Shown: piece after piece, positions 25,534-34,427 of the stretch
How the letters are laid out: each line of letters starts with the position of its first letter
How positions within the stretch are numbered: the stretch's first letter is position 1
From: Accumulibacter sp.
Lineage (GTDB): Bacteria; Pseudomonadota; Gammaproteobacteria; Burkholderiales; Rhodocyclaceae
DNA: 46,034 nt
Assembly: GCA_031266435.1 (NCBI GenBank)
Contig: JAISAZ010000016.1
Span: 1-46,034 of the forward strand
Reading direction: 5' to 3'
Notes under the pieces: generated by a model
What the model saw: the letters and a program-made list of their open reading frames with translations, nothing else
Database searches by the model: none
What the model was told of the DNA's origin: nothing
Position numbers and translations under genes: made by a program

Positions 25534-25970
25534 GGCAAACCGGCCTTGCGCCAGCCGCCGACGCGGCCGCGCTGTCCGTTTTCGTCCAGGTTGCCCTCGA
25601 AGCCTTCGAGGACGTTGAAACACTCGGAATAGCCGGCTCCCTTGAGCAGACAAGCCGCCTTGTGCGACCGGACGCCGCTGCGGCAAAGGAGCATCACGAG
25701 CGCGTCCGTCGGGACCTTGCGCTGAACGTCGCGCAAAAAATCGGGGTTGAGCGCGTTCCCCGGATACTCCATCCATTCGACTTCGACTGCGCCGGGAATC
25801 CGTCCGACCCAGTCCCATTCGGCCTGCGTGCGTACATCGACGAGCTTGGCGTCCGGCGCAAGCTGCCAGACTTCGCAGGCTTCTTGCGGCGTCAGCGCGC
25901 CCGAATACGGTAATTCGAGTTCCCGCGCTCTCTTTCGGGCCGCGTCGAGCAATTCGGATAATTTTTCCAT
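25521..25970 (-). CDS. Rhodanese-like domain protein
   Basis: The 149-aa protein has one rhodanese domain. AKLVDVRTQAEWDWVGRIPG is the first half, and the active-site loop VMLLCRSGVRSHKAACLL has the catalytic Cys and the CRSG(V/R)RS form. It may carry sulfane sulfur; the acceptor is unknown. ATG 25970 with AAGG upstream was preferred to 26003. It lies divergently upstream of glnA, an arrangement I recall from related betaproteobacteria, and overlaps nadA by 13 nt. Confidence 0.88.
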   Translation of the reverse strand: MEKLSELLDAARKRARELELPYSGALTPQEACEVWQLAPDAKLVDVRTQAEWDWVGRIPGAVEVEWMEYPGNALNPDFLRDVQRKVPTDALVMLLCRSGVRSHKAACLLKGAGYSECFNVLEGFEGNLDENGQRGRVGGWRKAGLPWKS

Positions 25971-26124
25971 GGCGCCTTCAACGGAGAATATCGACAGTTC
26001 CAAAGTATAAGCCAGTCAAAAACGAATCGTCGGTTTTATTCCACCGCCGAAGTCCGGTCGGTGCTTCCCGAAGGCGTGGCCTGACTCCGCCTTGTAACCG
26101 AAATGGGGCAAAGCGGAGGCTTTT

Positions 26125-26141
26125 TGCACTCTATTGGTGCA
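26125..26141 (+). promoter_or_regulatory. NtrC enhancer site 1 upstream of glnA
   Basis: TGCACTCTATTGGTGCA is a near-perfect palindrome that fits the NtrC consensus (TGCACC, a spacer, then GGTGCA), one base off. It lies about 215 bp upstream of the sigma-54 promoter, a normal enhancer distance. The glnA product and NtrC are encoded downstream. Confidence 0.8.
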
Positions 26142-26154
26142 AAAAGCCTGAAAA

Positions 26155-26171
26155 TGCACCATGTCGGCGCG
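26155..26171 (+). promoter_or_regulatory. Weaker NtrC site 2 upstream of glnA
   Basis: TGCACCATGTCGGCGCG has a perfect left half-site and a degenerate right half. Its centre is 30 bp (about three helical turns) from the centre of site 1, which suits cooperative binding of NtrC dimers. Confidence 0.55.
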
Positions 26172-26355
26172 TAATCCTTCAATCCACGTTCGGCGGCGCC
26201 GGATGATACCCAGGGCACGGCGCGCCGTGTCCTGCTTATGTCGCAGTGGCGGCGTGGAGAAGCCGAGGCTTCCGGGCGGAGGAAAGTGTTCAATGAAATC
26301 GATGCGCCGCGAATTCCATGGCATTCCATGGCACAATGCGCGCATCCCGCACCAT

Positions 26356-26371
26356 TGGCATGGATACTGCT
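26356..26371 (+). promoter_or_regulatory. Sigma-54 promoter of glnA
   Basis: TGGCATGGATACTGCT has the invariant GG (26357-26358) and GC (26369-26370) exactly 10 nt apart, the -24/-12 form. It predicts a start near 26382, about 75 nt before the glnA ATG. The rest of the 25971-26456 intergenic region holds no gene I can support. Confidence 0.85.
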
Positions 26372-26456
26372 ATGTATCCATAAAGTTCCAAGTCGAATTC
26401 ACCGTTTCAAACAATAGATCGCCGATTTTTCGGCGCATGCAAAGGAGACACCGCAA

Positions 26457-27872
26457 ATGGCAAGTCCGCTAGACGTAATCAAGATGATCAAGGAAAACGA
26501 CGCCAAATTCGTCGACCTGCGCTTTACCGATACCCGTGGCAAGGAGCAGCACGTTACCGTTCCCGTTGCCGTGTTTGGAGAAGAACAATTCGAGGACGGC
26601 CACGCGTTCGACGGTTCGTCGATCGCAGGGTGGAAAGGCATCCAGGCTTCCGACATGCTGCTGATGCCCGACCCCGTGACGGCCTTCATCGACCCCTTCA
26701 TGGAGGAATCGACGCTCGTTCTGACCTGCGACGTCGTCGAACCCGATACCGGCAAGGGTTACGACCGCGACCCGCGTTCGATCGCCAAGCGCGGCGAAGC
26801 CTACCTGAAGAGTTCGGGGATCGGCGACTTTGCGTATTTCGGCCCCGAACCCGAATTCTTCATTTTCGACTCGGTCGATTGGGGCGTCGATATGTCGGGG
26901 TCTTTCGTGAAGGTGTATTCGCAGGAAGCCTCGTGGGAATCGGGCGAAAAAGCCGAACGCGCGGGCGGTCTCGGGCACAGGCCGGGAACCAAGGGCGGCT
27001 ACTTTCCCGTTCCGCCGGTCGACAGCCTCCAGGACCTGCGTTCGGCGATCTGCCTCGCTCTTCAGGAGTGCGGCGTCGACGTCGAAGTCCATCACCACGA
27101 GGTCGCCAACGCGGGGCAATGCGAAATCGGCACGAAGTTCAACACGCTCGTCCGCCGCGCCGACTGGACGCAGGTGCTCAAATACGTCATCCATAATGTT
27201 GCCAACCAATACGGGAAGACCGCGACTTTCATGCCGAAGCCGATCGTCGGCGACAACGGTTCCGGGATGCACTGCCATCAGTCGGTCTGGAAGGACGGCA
27301 AAAACCTGTTCGCCGGAAACGGCTACGCCGGATTGTCCGAATTCGCGCTTTACTACATCGGCGGAATCATCAAGCACGCGCGCGCGCTGAACGCGATCAC
27401 GAACCCCGGAACCAATTCGTACAAACGCCTCGTTCCGGGCTTCGAGGCGCCGGTCAAACTCGCGTACTCGGCGAAGAACCGTTCGGCGTCGATCCGCGTT
27501 CCCTTCGTGCATTCCGACAAGGCGCGCCGCATCGAAGTGCGCTTCCCGGACCCGATCTGCAATTCCTACCTCGGTTTCACCGCGATGATGATGGCGGGTC
27601 TGGACGGCGTGCAGAACAAGATTCATCCGGGCGACCCCGCCGACAAGAATCTGTACGACCTGCCGCCCGAAGAAAACGCGAAAATCCCCACGGTCTGTTC
27701 GAGCCTCGATCAGGCGCTCGAATACCTCGACCAGGATCGCGAGTTTCTTACGCGAGGCGGCGTGTTCAGCGACGAATGGATCGACGCGTACATCGCCCTG
27801 AAGATGGAGGAAGTCACCCGCTTCCGCATGACGACGCACCCGATCGAATTCGATATGTATTACAGTTGTTGA
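26457..27872 (+). CDS. glnA: Glutamine synthetase type I
   Basis: The 471-aa GSI-beta enzyme makes glutamine from glutamate, ammonia and ATP. Present are [14 protein letters not shown] (47-60), EPEFFIFD, the substrate loop [21 protein letters not shown], and NLYDLPPEE near residue 400 containing the adenylylation tyrosine. AAGGAG (26442-26447) precedes the ATG. It is driven by a sigma-54 promoter with NtrC sites and ended by a strong terminator, so it is a monocistronic unit ahead of ntrBC. Confidence 0.98.
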   Translation: MASPLDVIKMIKENDAKFVDLRFTDTRGKEQHVTVPVAVFGEEQFEDGHAFDGSSIAGWKGIQASDMLLMPDPVTAFIDPFMEESTLVLTCDVVEPDTGKGYDRDPRSIAKRGEAYLKSSGIGDFAYFGPEPEFFIFDSVDWGVDMSGSFVKVYSQEASWESGEKAERAGGLGHRPGTKGGYFPVPPVDSLQDLRSAICLALQECGVDVEVHHHEVANAGQCEIGTKFNTLVRRADWTQVLKYVIHNVANQYGKTATFMPKPIVGDNGSGMHCHQSVWKDGKNLFAGNGYAGLSEFALYYIGGIIKHARALNAITNPGTNSYKRLVPGFEAPVKLAYSAKNRSASIRVPFVHSDKARRIEVRFPDPICNSYLGFTAMMMAGLDGVQNKIHPGDPADKNLYDLPPEENAKIPTVCSSLDQALEYLDQDREFLTRGGVFSDEWIDAYIALKMEEVTRFRMTTHPIEFDMYYSC

Positions 27873-27901
27873 ACGCCCGAAGCACGGGAGAGATGAAAGA
27901 C

Positions 27902-27933
27902 GCGGGGACGGTTTTTTCGTCCCCGCTTTTTTT
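27902..27933 (+). terminator. Intrinsic terminator of glnA
   Basis: GCGGGGACG (27902-27910) pairs perfectly with CGTCCCCGC (27918-27926) around a 7-nt loop and is followed by seven T. This is the clearest intrinsic terminator in the window. Confidence 0.95.
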
Positions 27934-28060
27934 GGGAATCGTCCGGGAGGGTTTCGCGGACTCCCGGATCATTTGTATTTTAACGGTGTATCAAATACAC
28001 TTATTCCGTTTCTGGATATCCCCTTCAAAGGGGAGGTTTCCAACCGGAGGAAAGTTTTTG

Positions 28061-28537
28061 ATGAACTTCAAAAGATTGCCGATTTTTGGGGTGGCCGCGC
28101 TTTTTTTCTCCGTGGCGCCTGCGCGTGCGGAAGTCATGTACCGCTGCGTCGACGCGGACGGTCGCAAGGTCTTTTCCAACGTAAAATCCAACGCTCCAGG
28201 CATGAAATGCACGGCGGTGCAGATGTCCGACCCCGCGCCGCCCCGGAATCAAAGCGCCGCCAGAACGCCGACGCCGCCGAATTTTCCGAAAGTCGATGGG
28301 ATCGCGCAGAGATCGCGCGACTCCGAGCGGCGGCGCATCCTCGAAAGCGAGAAGGATTCCGAGCAGAAAAGCCTTGCGCAGGCGCAAAAGGATTTGGAAG
28401 AACAGGAAGCGATGCGCGGCGGGAACGAGAAAAACTATCAGCGGGTGCTCGACCGATTGCAGCCGTACAAGGACAAAGTGGCTTCGCACGAACGCAATCT
28501 CGAAGCCATCGAGAAGGAAATTTCCAATCTGCGCTGA
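28061..28537 (+). CDS. DUF4124 periplasmic protein with coiled coil
   Basis: The 158-aa protein has a signal peptide (MNFKRLPIFGVAALFFSVAP, cleavage near ARA-E). The DUF4124 motif MYRCVDADGRKVFSN follows, and the C-terminal half (about 85-158) is a charged Glu/Lys-rich coiled coil. Function is unknown. GGAGG (28046-28050) stands before the ATG. It lies between the glnA terminator and ntrB, a placement I recall from other betaproteobacteria, but no nitrogen role is proven. Confidence 0.85.
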   Translation: MNFKRLPIFGVAALFFSVAPARAEVMYRCVDADGRKVFSNVKSNAPGMKCTAVQMSDPAPPRNQSAARTPTPPNFPKVDGIAQRSRDSERRRILESEKDSEQKSLAQAQKDLEEQEAMRGGNEKNYQRVLDRLQPYKDKVASHERNLEAIEKEISNLR

Positions 28538-28580
28538 ATCGTCTCGCCCCTGCCCGATGTGACGCCGTTCTCCGGGGATC

Positions 28581-29693
28581 ATGTCCGACCCGCTTCCAGA
28601 CCCCTTCGGCGGACTCGACCTGCTCTCGTCGTCCGTCATTTTCCTTGACCGCGATTTCGTCGTCCGCCATCTGAACCCCGCCGCCGAAAGCCTCTTGACG
28701 ATCGGCAAGAAGGCTTGCGTCGGACTTCCGCTCGGCGAAATTCTCGATTGCGCGGGCGCGTTTCGGGACGCGCTCGAAAACGCCGCGAAGCACGGCTGGA
28801 ACTACACCGGGCAGGGCCTCGAAATCGTGCGAAACGACGGCGGGAACGGCGGAAGCGTCGAAGGTGTCGAAAACGGCGCGGGCGGCGCGACGACGCTGTA
28901 TCTGAATTACGCGGTCAACCCGGTCGAAGGCGCGAATTCCGGTCTCGTCGTCGAATTGTGGCCGATCGAGCATCAGATTCGCGCGACGCGCGAAGAGCAT
29001 CTGCTCGAACAGCAGCACGCGAGCCGCGAATTGATCCGAAACCTCGCGCACGAAATCAAGAATCCGCTCGGCGGCATCCGCGGCGCGGCGCAGCTTCTCG
29101 AACGCGAACTCAACAATCCCGGCTTGCGCGAATACACGCAGGTCATCGTGAAAGAAGCCGACCGTCTGCAAGACCTCATGAAGCGCCTCCTTTCGCCGCA
29201 TCGCCCGATGCAGCCGGGACCGCTCAACATCCACGAGGTTCTCGAACGCGTTCGAAGCCTGCTGACCGCTGAGTTCCCGAAAACGCTCACGATCCGCCGC
29301 GATTACGATACGAGTTTGCCCGAGCTCGTCGCCGACCGTGAACAGATGATCCAGGCCGTGCTCAACATCGCGCGCAACGCGGCGCAGGCGATCGGAGAAG
29401 ACGCGCGCGACGGTCGCATCACCTTCCGCACGCGCGTCGCGCGGCAAGTCACGCTTGCCAAGCGCCGCCACCGCCTCGCCGTGTCGCTGCAAGTCATCGA
29501 CAACGGCCCCGGCGTTCCGAAAAACATCCGCGAGCGCATGTTCTTTCCGCTCGTGTCGGGCCGCGAAGGCGGCTCCGGGCTGGGACTGACGCTGGCGCAA
29601 AGCTTCATCCATCAGCATCAAGGCGTCATCGAGTGCGAAAGCCGTCCGGGGCATACCTGCTTTACTGTGCTCCTGCCCTTGAGTCTCTCTTGA
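28581..29693 (+). CDS. glnL: Nitrogen regulation sensor kinase NtrB
   Basis: The 370-aa protein has an N-terminal PAS-like domain (about 10-130), a dimerisation/His domain with His157 in RNLAHEIKNPLGGIRGAAQL, and an ATPase domain with NIARNAAQAIGED, DNGPGVP and SGREGGSGLGLTLAQSFI. It phosphorylates NtrC under nitrogen limitation and is controlled by PII. A Gly-rich insert (GGNGGSVEGVENGAGG, about 87-102) lies in the PAS region. The stop codon shares a base with element copy B. Confidence 0.95.
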   Translation: MSDPLPDPFGGLDLLSSSVIFLDRDFVVRHLNPAAESLLTIGKKACVGLPLGEILDCAGAFRDALENAAKHGWNYTGQGLEIVRNDGGNGGSVEGVENGAGGATTLYLNYAVNPVEGANSGLVVELWPIEHQIRATREEHLLEQQHASRELIRNLAHEIKNPLGGIRGAAQLLERELNNPGLREYTQVIVKEADRLQDLMKRLLSPHRPMQPGPLNIHEVLERVRSLLTAEFPKTLTIRRDYDTSLPELVADREQMIQAVLNIARNAAQAIGEDARDGRITFRTRVARQVTLAKRRHRLAVSLQVIDNGPGVPKNIRERMFFPLVSGREGGSGLGLTLAQSFIHQHQGVIECESRPGHTCFTVLLPLSLS

Positions 29694-29796
29694 TTCCATA
29701 TCCAGTTCATCCCTGCCTTTGTCGACTTCGCCTTGCCGTACTGCAGTACTGTCTGCGGCTCGTGCTTCTTAAGCAGGAATGAACTGGAAAAGGAAT
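29693..29796 (+). repeat. Palindromic intercistronic element, copy B
   Basis: This 104-bp copy starts in the A of the ntrB TGA and ends ACTGGAAAAGGAAT. It has the same inverted ends as copies A and C, with an inner palindrome CTTGCCGTACTGCAGTACTG. Its final AAAAGGA provides a Shine-Dalgarno-like sequence for the ATG codons at 29795 and 29798. Confidence 0.93.
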
Positions 29797-29881
29797 GATG
29801 GCAAGTTATTTGCTTATTCTTGAGGAGTGTTCGCAGTTTTTGGAAAAAGAAGGTCTCACACCGGAGTGGGTTTTACGATGA
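29795..29881 (+). CDS. Candidate 28-aa upstream ORF coupled to ntrC
   Basis: An ATG at 29795-29797 (or 29798) opens a frame of 28 codons, beginning MMASYLLILEECSQFLEKEG, whose TGA overlaps the ntrC ATG as ATGA. The Shine-Dalgarno-like AAAAGGA belongs to the end of element copy B. The exact coupling suggests translation, as a leader peptide or as a means of delivering ribosomes to ntrC, but no homolog is recognised. Confidence 0.4.
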   Translation: MMASYLLILEECSQFLEKEGLTPEWVLR

Positions 29882-31302
29882 AGCCGATCTGGATTGTCGA
29901 TGACGACAAGTCGATACGCTGGGTGCTCGAAAAGACCCTGGCGCGCGAAAAAATGCCGTTCAGGAGCTTCGCCTCCGCCGGCGAAGCTTTGTCGCAGCTC
30001 GATCTTGGGCGCGACTTGCCGCAAGTCCTGATCTCGGACATCCGAATGCCCGGAGAATCGGGACTCGACCTGCTGAAACGCTGCAAGACCGACTTCCCCT
30101 CGCTGCCCGTCATCATCATGACGGCGTACTCCGACCTCGACAGCGCGGTCGCGGCCTTTCAGGGAGGCGCCTTCGAATACTTGCCCAAACCCTTCGACGT
30201 CGACCAAGCGCTCGATCTGATTCGGCGCGCGGTCGACGAAAGCATGCACCAATTTGGTGCGTCTGGCGAAATCGACCCCTTGCCCGAAATCATCGGTCAG
30301 GCGCCCGCGATGCAGGAGGTTTTTCGCGCGATCGGCCGCCTGAGCCAATCGAACGCGACGGTCATGATCACCGGCGAGTCGGGGTCGGGCAAGGAACTCG
30401 TCGCGCGCGCCGTGCACCGGCACAGCCCTCGCGCCAACAAGCCCTTCATCGCCATCAATACGGCGGCGATTCCAAGGGATCTGCTCGAATCCGAGCTTTT
30501 CGGCCACGAACGCGGTGCCTTCACCGGCGCGGCGGCGCAGCGCCAGGGGCGTTTCGAACAGGCGGAAAACGGTACCTTGTTTCTCGACGAGATCGGCGAC
30601 ATGCCTCCCGAACTCCAGACGCGCCTTTTGCGCGTCCTCTCCGACGGAACGTATTACCGCGTCGGCGGGCGCTTGCCGCTGAAAGCCCAGGTTCGCATCA
30701 TCGCGGCGACGCATCAGAAGCTTGAAGTCCGCGTCAAGGAGGGGCTGTTTCGGGAAGACCTCTTCCACCGGCTCAACGTGATCCGCGTGCGTCTGCCGAG
30801 CCTGCGCGAACGTCGCGAAGATATCCCGATCCTCGCGCGGCATTTCCTGCAGAAGAGCGCGAAGGAACTCGGTGTCGAAGCGAAGCGTTTTTCCGACGCC
30901 GCGCAAAAATACCTCGGCGCCCTGGATTTCCCCGGCAACGTGCGTCAGCTCGAAAACCTGTGCCACTGGCTGACCGTCATGGCGCCGGGGCAGCAGATCG
31001 ACCTTGCGGATCTTCCGCCCGAACTTCGCGCGCTCCCCGCCACGGCGGGCGCGTCCGACTGGGAAAGCGGCTTGGCCGACGAAGTCGACCGTCTGCTCGC
31101 CGCGAACGACGGAAACGTTCACGAAAAACTCGTAAAACGCTTCGAAAGCGTCCTCATCGACCGCGCCCTGGCGCATACGGGCGGACGGCGCGTCGAAGCG
31201 TCGCAGGCGCTCGGAATTGGGAGAAATACAATTACCAGAAAAATCAAGGACTTGGAAATATCGAACGCCAAAGCGGACAATCCAGAGCACCCAAGGACAT
31301 AA
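29878..31302 (+). CDS. glnG: Nitrogen response regulator NtrC
   Basis: The 474-aa protein has a receiver domain (IWIVDDDKS; phospho-acceptor Asp54 in LISDIRMPGE), then the AAA+ domain with Walker A GESGSGKE near 167, GAFTGA near 217 for sigma-54 contact, and FLDEIGDMP. A C-terminal Fis-type HTH (VEASQALGIGRNTITRKIKD) follows. It activates sigma-54 promoters such as that of glnA 3.5 kb upstream. The ATG at 29878 gives the usual MKPIWIVDDD start. Confidence 0.97.
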   Translation: MKPIWIVDDDKSIRWVLEKTLAREKMPFRSFASAGEALSQLDLGRDLPQVLISDIRMPGESGLDLLKRCKTDFPSLPVIIMTAYSDLDSAVAAFQGGAFEYLPKPFDVDQALDLIRRAVDESMHQFGASGEIDPLPEIIGQAPAMQEVFRAIGRLSQSNATVMITGESGSGKELVARAVHRHSPRANKPFIAINTAAIPRDLLESELFGHERGAFTGAAAQRQGRFEQAENGTLFLDEIGDMPPELQTRLLRVLSDGTYYRVGGRLPLKAQVRIIAATHQKLEVRVKEGLFREDLFHRLNVIRVRLPSLRERREDIPILARHFLQKSAKELGVEAKRFSDAAQKYLGALDFPGNVRQLENLCHWLTVMAPGQQIDLADLPPELRALPATAGASDWESGLADEVDRLLAANDGNVHEKLVKRFESVLIDRALAHTGGRRVEASQALGIGRNTITRKIKDLEISNAKADNPEHPRT

Positions 31303-31345
31303 ATCGTGGATAATACGGGCGTTTTTTTCCGTTCAACTCCATAGA

Positions 31346-32155
31346 ATGGCTGAATTTGTTTCTGGCGCGTCGGTGGGTCCGGCGTGCTTCCTTGAGCTTC
31401 CGGAAGGCTTTCGGAGCCGTTTCACGGTCGACGCGCTGCCTTCGTGCGAATCGACGAGCACACTCCTGCAGGAGCGCGCCGAACGCGGCGCGCCTTCGGG
31501 GTCCGTCGTCGTCGCGGAAAATCAGACGGCGGGCAAGGGGAGTCGGGGAAGAAGCTGGACGATGCGTCCGGGGAGCAGCCTCGCGTTTTCGGTCTTGTGG
31601 CATTTCCAGCGCGAACTTAACCAATTGGCGGGCCTTTCGCTCGCGGTCGGCGCGGCCGTCGCGCGCGCGCTGAACGCCTTTGGTGCGCAAGGCGTTTCGC
31701 TCAAATGGCCCAACGACATTCTGGGCAACGACGCCAAGCTCGGCGGGATTCTCATCGACTTGCAGGAAACGCCGACTTACTCATTCGCCGTCATCGGCGT
31801 TGGAATCAACCTTCACGTCCCGGACGCCATCGAGTTTTCGGATTTGGCGCTCCCCCCGACGGCGCTCGACGCCTTGCTCTCCCCGTTGCCCGACGCGCGT
31901 GACGTGTTCGCGGCGCTTTTGGTAGAACTCGCGAAAACGCTCGACGTTTTTTCCGTGCACGGTTTTGCTCCCCTGCGCGACGAGTGGCAGAAACTGAACG
32001 CCTGGCAGGGACGCGCCGTACGCCTTCTGAACGGCGGGCGGCTTGAAAAAGAAGGCGTCTGCGTCGGCGCGGACGACGACGGCGCCTTGCTGATCCAAAC
32101 CCCCGGCGGCGTCGAGCGTTGCGTGTCGGGCGACCTGAGTCTGCGCGCCGCGTGA
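31346..32155 (+). CDS. birA: Biotin-[acetyl-CoA-carboxylase] ligase, monofunctional
   Basis: The 269-aa protein has ENQTAGKGSRGRSW (58-71, biotinyl-AMP loop) and SLKWPNDILG (118-127), followed by a short C-terminal beta domain. It lacks the N-terminal winged-helix DNA-binding domain of E. coli BirA, so it should be a ligase without repressor function. It is followed 47 nt later by coaX, a frequent betaproteobacterial pairing. Confidence 0.93.
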   Translation: MAEFVSGASVGPACFLELPEGFRSRFTVDALPSCESTSTLLQERAERGAPSGSVVVAENQTAGKGSRGRSWTMRPGSSLAFSVLWHFQRELNQLAGLSLAVGAAVARALNAFGAQGVSLKWPNDILGNDAKLGGILIDLQETPTYSFAVIGVGINLHVPDAIEFSDLALPPTALDALLSPLPDARDVFAALLVELAKTLDVFSVHGFAPLRDEWQKLNAWQGRAVRLLNGGRLEKEGVCVGADDDGALLIQTPGGVERCVSGDLSLRAA

Positions 32156-32202
32156 GATCCGATTCATGATCCCGGAACCGCGTTTTTCCTCTGATTTCTC
32201 CT

Positions 32203-32943
32203 ATGATTATTGCGATCGACGCCGGTAATACGCGCATCAAATGGGGAGTGTTCGACGGTGCGAAATGGATTTCGCTCGGCGTTTTGTCGACGTCCAACGC
32301 CCTGCAACTCGCCGACGTTTCAGCCGCGTGGCCCGAAAAGGCGCCCGTCGTCGCGTGCAACGTCGCGGGCCGCACGGTGGAAACGGCGATCAACGCGTCC
32401 TTGAGTCCGCGCGCGCCGATCCTCTGGCTCCGTTCTTCGACCGACGCCTGCGGCGTTCGGAACTCCTACGAATCGCCCGAAAGCCTGGGCGCCGACCGCT
32501 GGGCGGCGCTGATCGGCGCGCGCAAACTGACGCGCGGTCCCAGCCTCGTCGTCTGCGCCGGAACGGCGACGACGGTCGATTGGCTCGACGCGTCGGGCGT
32601 CTTTCGGGGCGGTCTGATCCTTCCGGGGCTCGAATTGATGTACACGTCGCTGGCGAGCAACACCGTCCAGTTGCCGCTCGTCTCCGAGCGCCACCCCAGC
32701 CGCGAACCGCGAAACACGCAGGACGCGATCGTGAGCGGCTGTTTGCAAGCCCAGATCGGCGCGATGGAAAAAATGTTCTCGAGGATACGTTCCGACCCGG
32801 CGGCGATCTGCCTCATGACCGGCGGCGCGGCGCAGTCGATCGCCCCGCACCTGGAAATTCCTTCGCGCGTCGAAGAAAACATGATCCTCGACGGACTGGT
32901 ATACTATCATTCCATCGTTTTGCGGCAGGCGATCCCCGCCTGA
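32203..32943 (+). CDS. coaX: Type III pantothenate kinase
   Basis: The 246-aa ASKHA-fold kinase begins MIIAIDAGNTRIKWGVFDG. ESLGADRWAALIGAR and VCAGTATTVDWLDASGVFRG follow, then LPGLELM, all CoaX/Baf signatures. It phosphorylates pantothenate, the first step of CoA synthesis. coaE, the last step, lies 8 kb downstream past the polyamine cassette. No other pantothenate kinase gene was seen here. Confidence 0.95.
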   Translation: MIIAIDAGNTRIKWGVFDGAKWISLGVLSTSNALQLADVSAAWPEKAPVVACNVAGRTVETAINASLSPRAPILWLRSSTDACGVRNSYESPESLGADRWAALIGARKLTRGPSLVVCAGTATTVDWLDASGVFRGGLILPGLELMYTSLASNTVQLPLVSERHPSREPRNTQDAIVSGCLQAQIGAMEKMFSRIRSDPAAICLMTGGAAQSIAPHLEIPSRVEENMILDGLVYYHSIVLRQAIPA

Positions 32944-32948
32944 ATTTC

Positions 32949-33368
32949 ATGAGTATGCCCGTCCCGTCCCCCGCCATGTTATCGGCGCTTCCCGCCTTCC
33001 TTTCCTACTTCGTCACGGGCGCGGCGCTGCTTTTCGCCTTTCTGCTGATTTACGTCGTGCTCACGCCGCACAGCGAAATCCGGCTCATCAGCGAAGGGAA
33101 CGTCGCCGCCGCCGTCAGTCTGGCAGGCGCAATGACGGGTTTCGTCCTGCCGATCGCCAACGTGATCGCGCACAGCGACTCGCTCACCGACCTGATCGCG
33201 TGGGGCGCGGTCGCCGGTGTCATCCAGCTCCTGCTCTACGTGGTCGTGCGCATGGCCTTCCCCAGGCTTTCGGACAGCATCGTTCAGGGGAAAGTCGCGC
33301 CCGCCCTTTTCCTCGCCGCGTCCTCGTTCGTCGTCGGTGTTCTGAACGCCGCGTGCATGACGTACTGA
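32949..33368 (+). CDS. DUF350 small membrane protein
   Basis: The 139-aa protein has four hydrophobic segments (about 15-38, 52-75, 85-105 and 118-138) and the DUF350 hallmarks ISEGNVAAAVSLAGAMTGF and VLPIANVIAHS. Function is unknown; family members sit in polyamine- and envelope-stress-linked clusters (from memory of the family). It starts 5 nt after coaX and begins the cassette that ends with speH. Confidence 0.85.
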   Translation: MSMPVPSPAMLSALPAFLSYFVTGAALLFAFLLIYVVLTPHSEIRLISEGNVAAAVSLAGAMTGFVLPIANVIAHSDSLTDLIAWGAVAGVIQLLLYVVVRMAFPRLSDSIVQGKVAPALFLAASSFVVGVLNAACMTY

Positions 33369-33391
33369 CGCTTGGGTTTTCGGAGACTCTC

Positions 33392-34411
33392 ATGGCTCTC
33401 ATGGACTTCATCAAGAAACAGTTTATCGACGTCATTCAATGGACCGAGGAGGGCGAAGATATCATCGCGTATCGATACCCGATGGACGACGCCGAAATCC
33501 AGAACGGCGCGCGCCTGACCGTCCGGGAATCGCAGATGGCGCTTTTCGTCAATGAAGGCCGTATCGCGGACGTTTTCGGTCCGGGGCTTCACACGCTGAA
33601 TACGCAGACCCTGCCCGTCCTGACGAATCTGAACAACTGGGACAAACTCTTCGCGTCGCCCTTCAAATCGGACGTTTATTTTTTCTCGACGCGTCTACAG
33701 CTTGAAAGGACCTGGGGGACGCCCAACCCGATCACCCTGCGCGACCCGGATTTCGGAGTGATCCGCATCCGCGCCTTCGGCATGTATTCGTACCGGCTGA
33801 ACGACCCGGCGCGCTTCTACAAGGACATCTCCGGCTCGCGCGACGTTTACACGGCCGAGGACCTCGACGGGCAGTTGCGCAATTTTGTGATTTCCGCGAT
33901 GACGAGCCTCTTCGGAGAATCCGGCGTTCCATTCGTCGACATGGCGGCAAAGCAGGGCGAATTCGAGACGCGCCTGACGGCGGCGCTCTCCGCGGTCTTC
34001 GAGCGCTACGGTCTTTTGCTCGACAGCTTTACGCTCCAGAACGTCTCCTTGCCCGAAGAATTGCAGAAAACCCTCGACGCGCGGATCGGAATGAATATGG
34101 TCGGCGACCTGGGGGATTTCACCCGCTATCAGGTGGCGAACAGCATCCCGATCGCCGCGCAGAACGAGGGCGGGATGAGCGGCATCGGCGCGGGACTCGG
34201 CGCCGGCATGGGAATCGGTCAGGCGATGGCGCAGGCGATCGCGCCGAGTGTGCCGAGCGTGCCGAGTGCCGCCGCTTCGGCGCTGCCCGACGCGCGGGTG
34301 GACGAAATCACGGCGACACTCGAAAAACTGCACGATCTGACGACCAAGGGAATTTTGACACAGGCCGAATTCGACGCGAAAAAAACGGAATTGCTCGGCA
34401 AACTGAGCTGA
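33392..34411 (+). CDS. SPFH/virion-core-like protein with C-terminal SHOCT domain
   Basis: The 339-aa protein begins MALMDFIKKQFIDVIQWTEE and has a band-7-like (SPFH) region through about residue 240 (GEDIIAYRYP, VNEGRIADVFGPGLHTL). A Gly/Ala/Pro linker follows, then a SHOCT-type tail (LEKLHDLTTKGILTQAEFDA). There is no signal peptide, so it is probably cytoplasmic and membrane-associated. GGAG lies 6 nt before the ATG. It is flanked by DUF350 and DUF4178 genes, a neighbourhood that suggests a joint membrane complex (inference). Confidence 0.85.
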   Translation: MALMDFIKKQFIDVIQWTEEGEDIIAYRYPMDDAEIQNGARLTVRESQMALFVNEGRIADVFGPGLHTLNTQTLPVLTNLNNWDKLFASPFKSDVYFFSTRLQLERTWGTPNPITLRDPDFGVIRIRAFGMYSYRLNDPARFYKDISGSRDVYTAEDLDGQLRNFVISAMTSLFGESGVPFVDMAAKQGEFETRLTAALSAVFERYGLLLDSFTLQNVSLPEELQKTLDARIGMNMVGDLGDFTRYQVANSIPIAAQNEGGMSGIGAGLGAGMGIGQAMAQAIAPSVPSVPSAAASALPDARVDEITATLEKLHDLTTKGILTQAEFDAKKTELLGKLS

Positions 34412-34427
34412 ATACCGTCGGCATGCC

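Noticed and set aside
26317-26338. Direct repeat of ATTCCATGGC before the glnA promoter
   Set aside because: Only two short copies and no link to the 103-bp palindromic element, despite the shared ATTCCAT.
26016-26345. 109-codon frame in the glnA upstream region
   Set aside because: It overlaps the NtrC sites, has no ribosome binding site or recognisable domain, and is best explained as chance.
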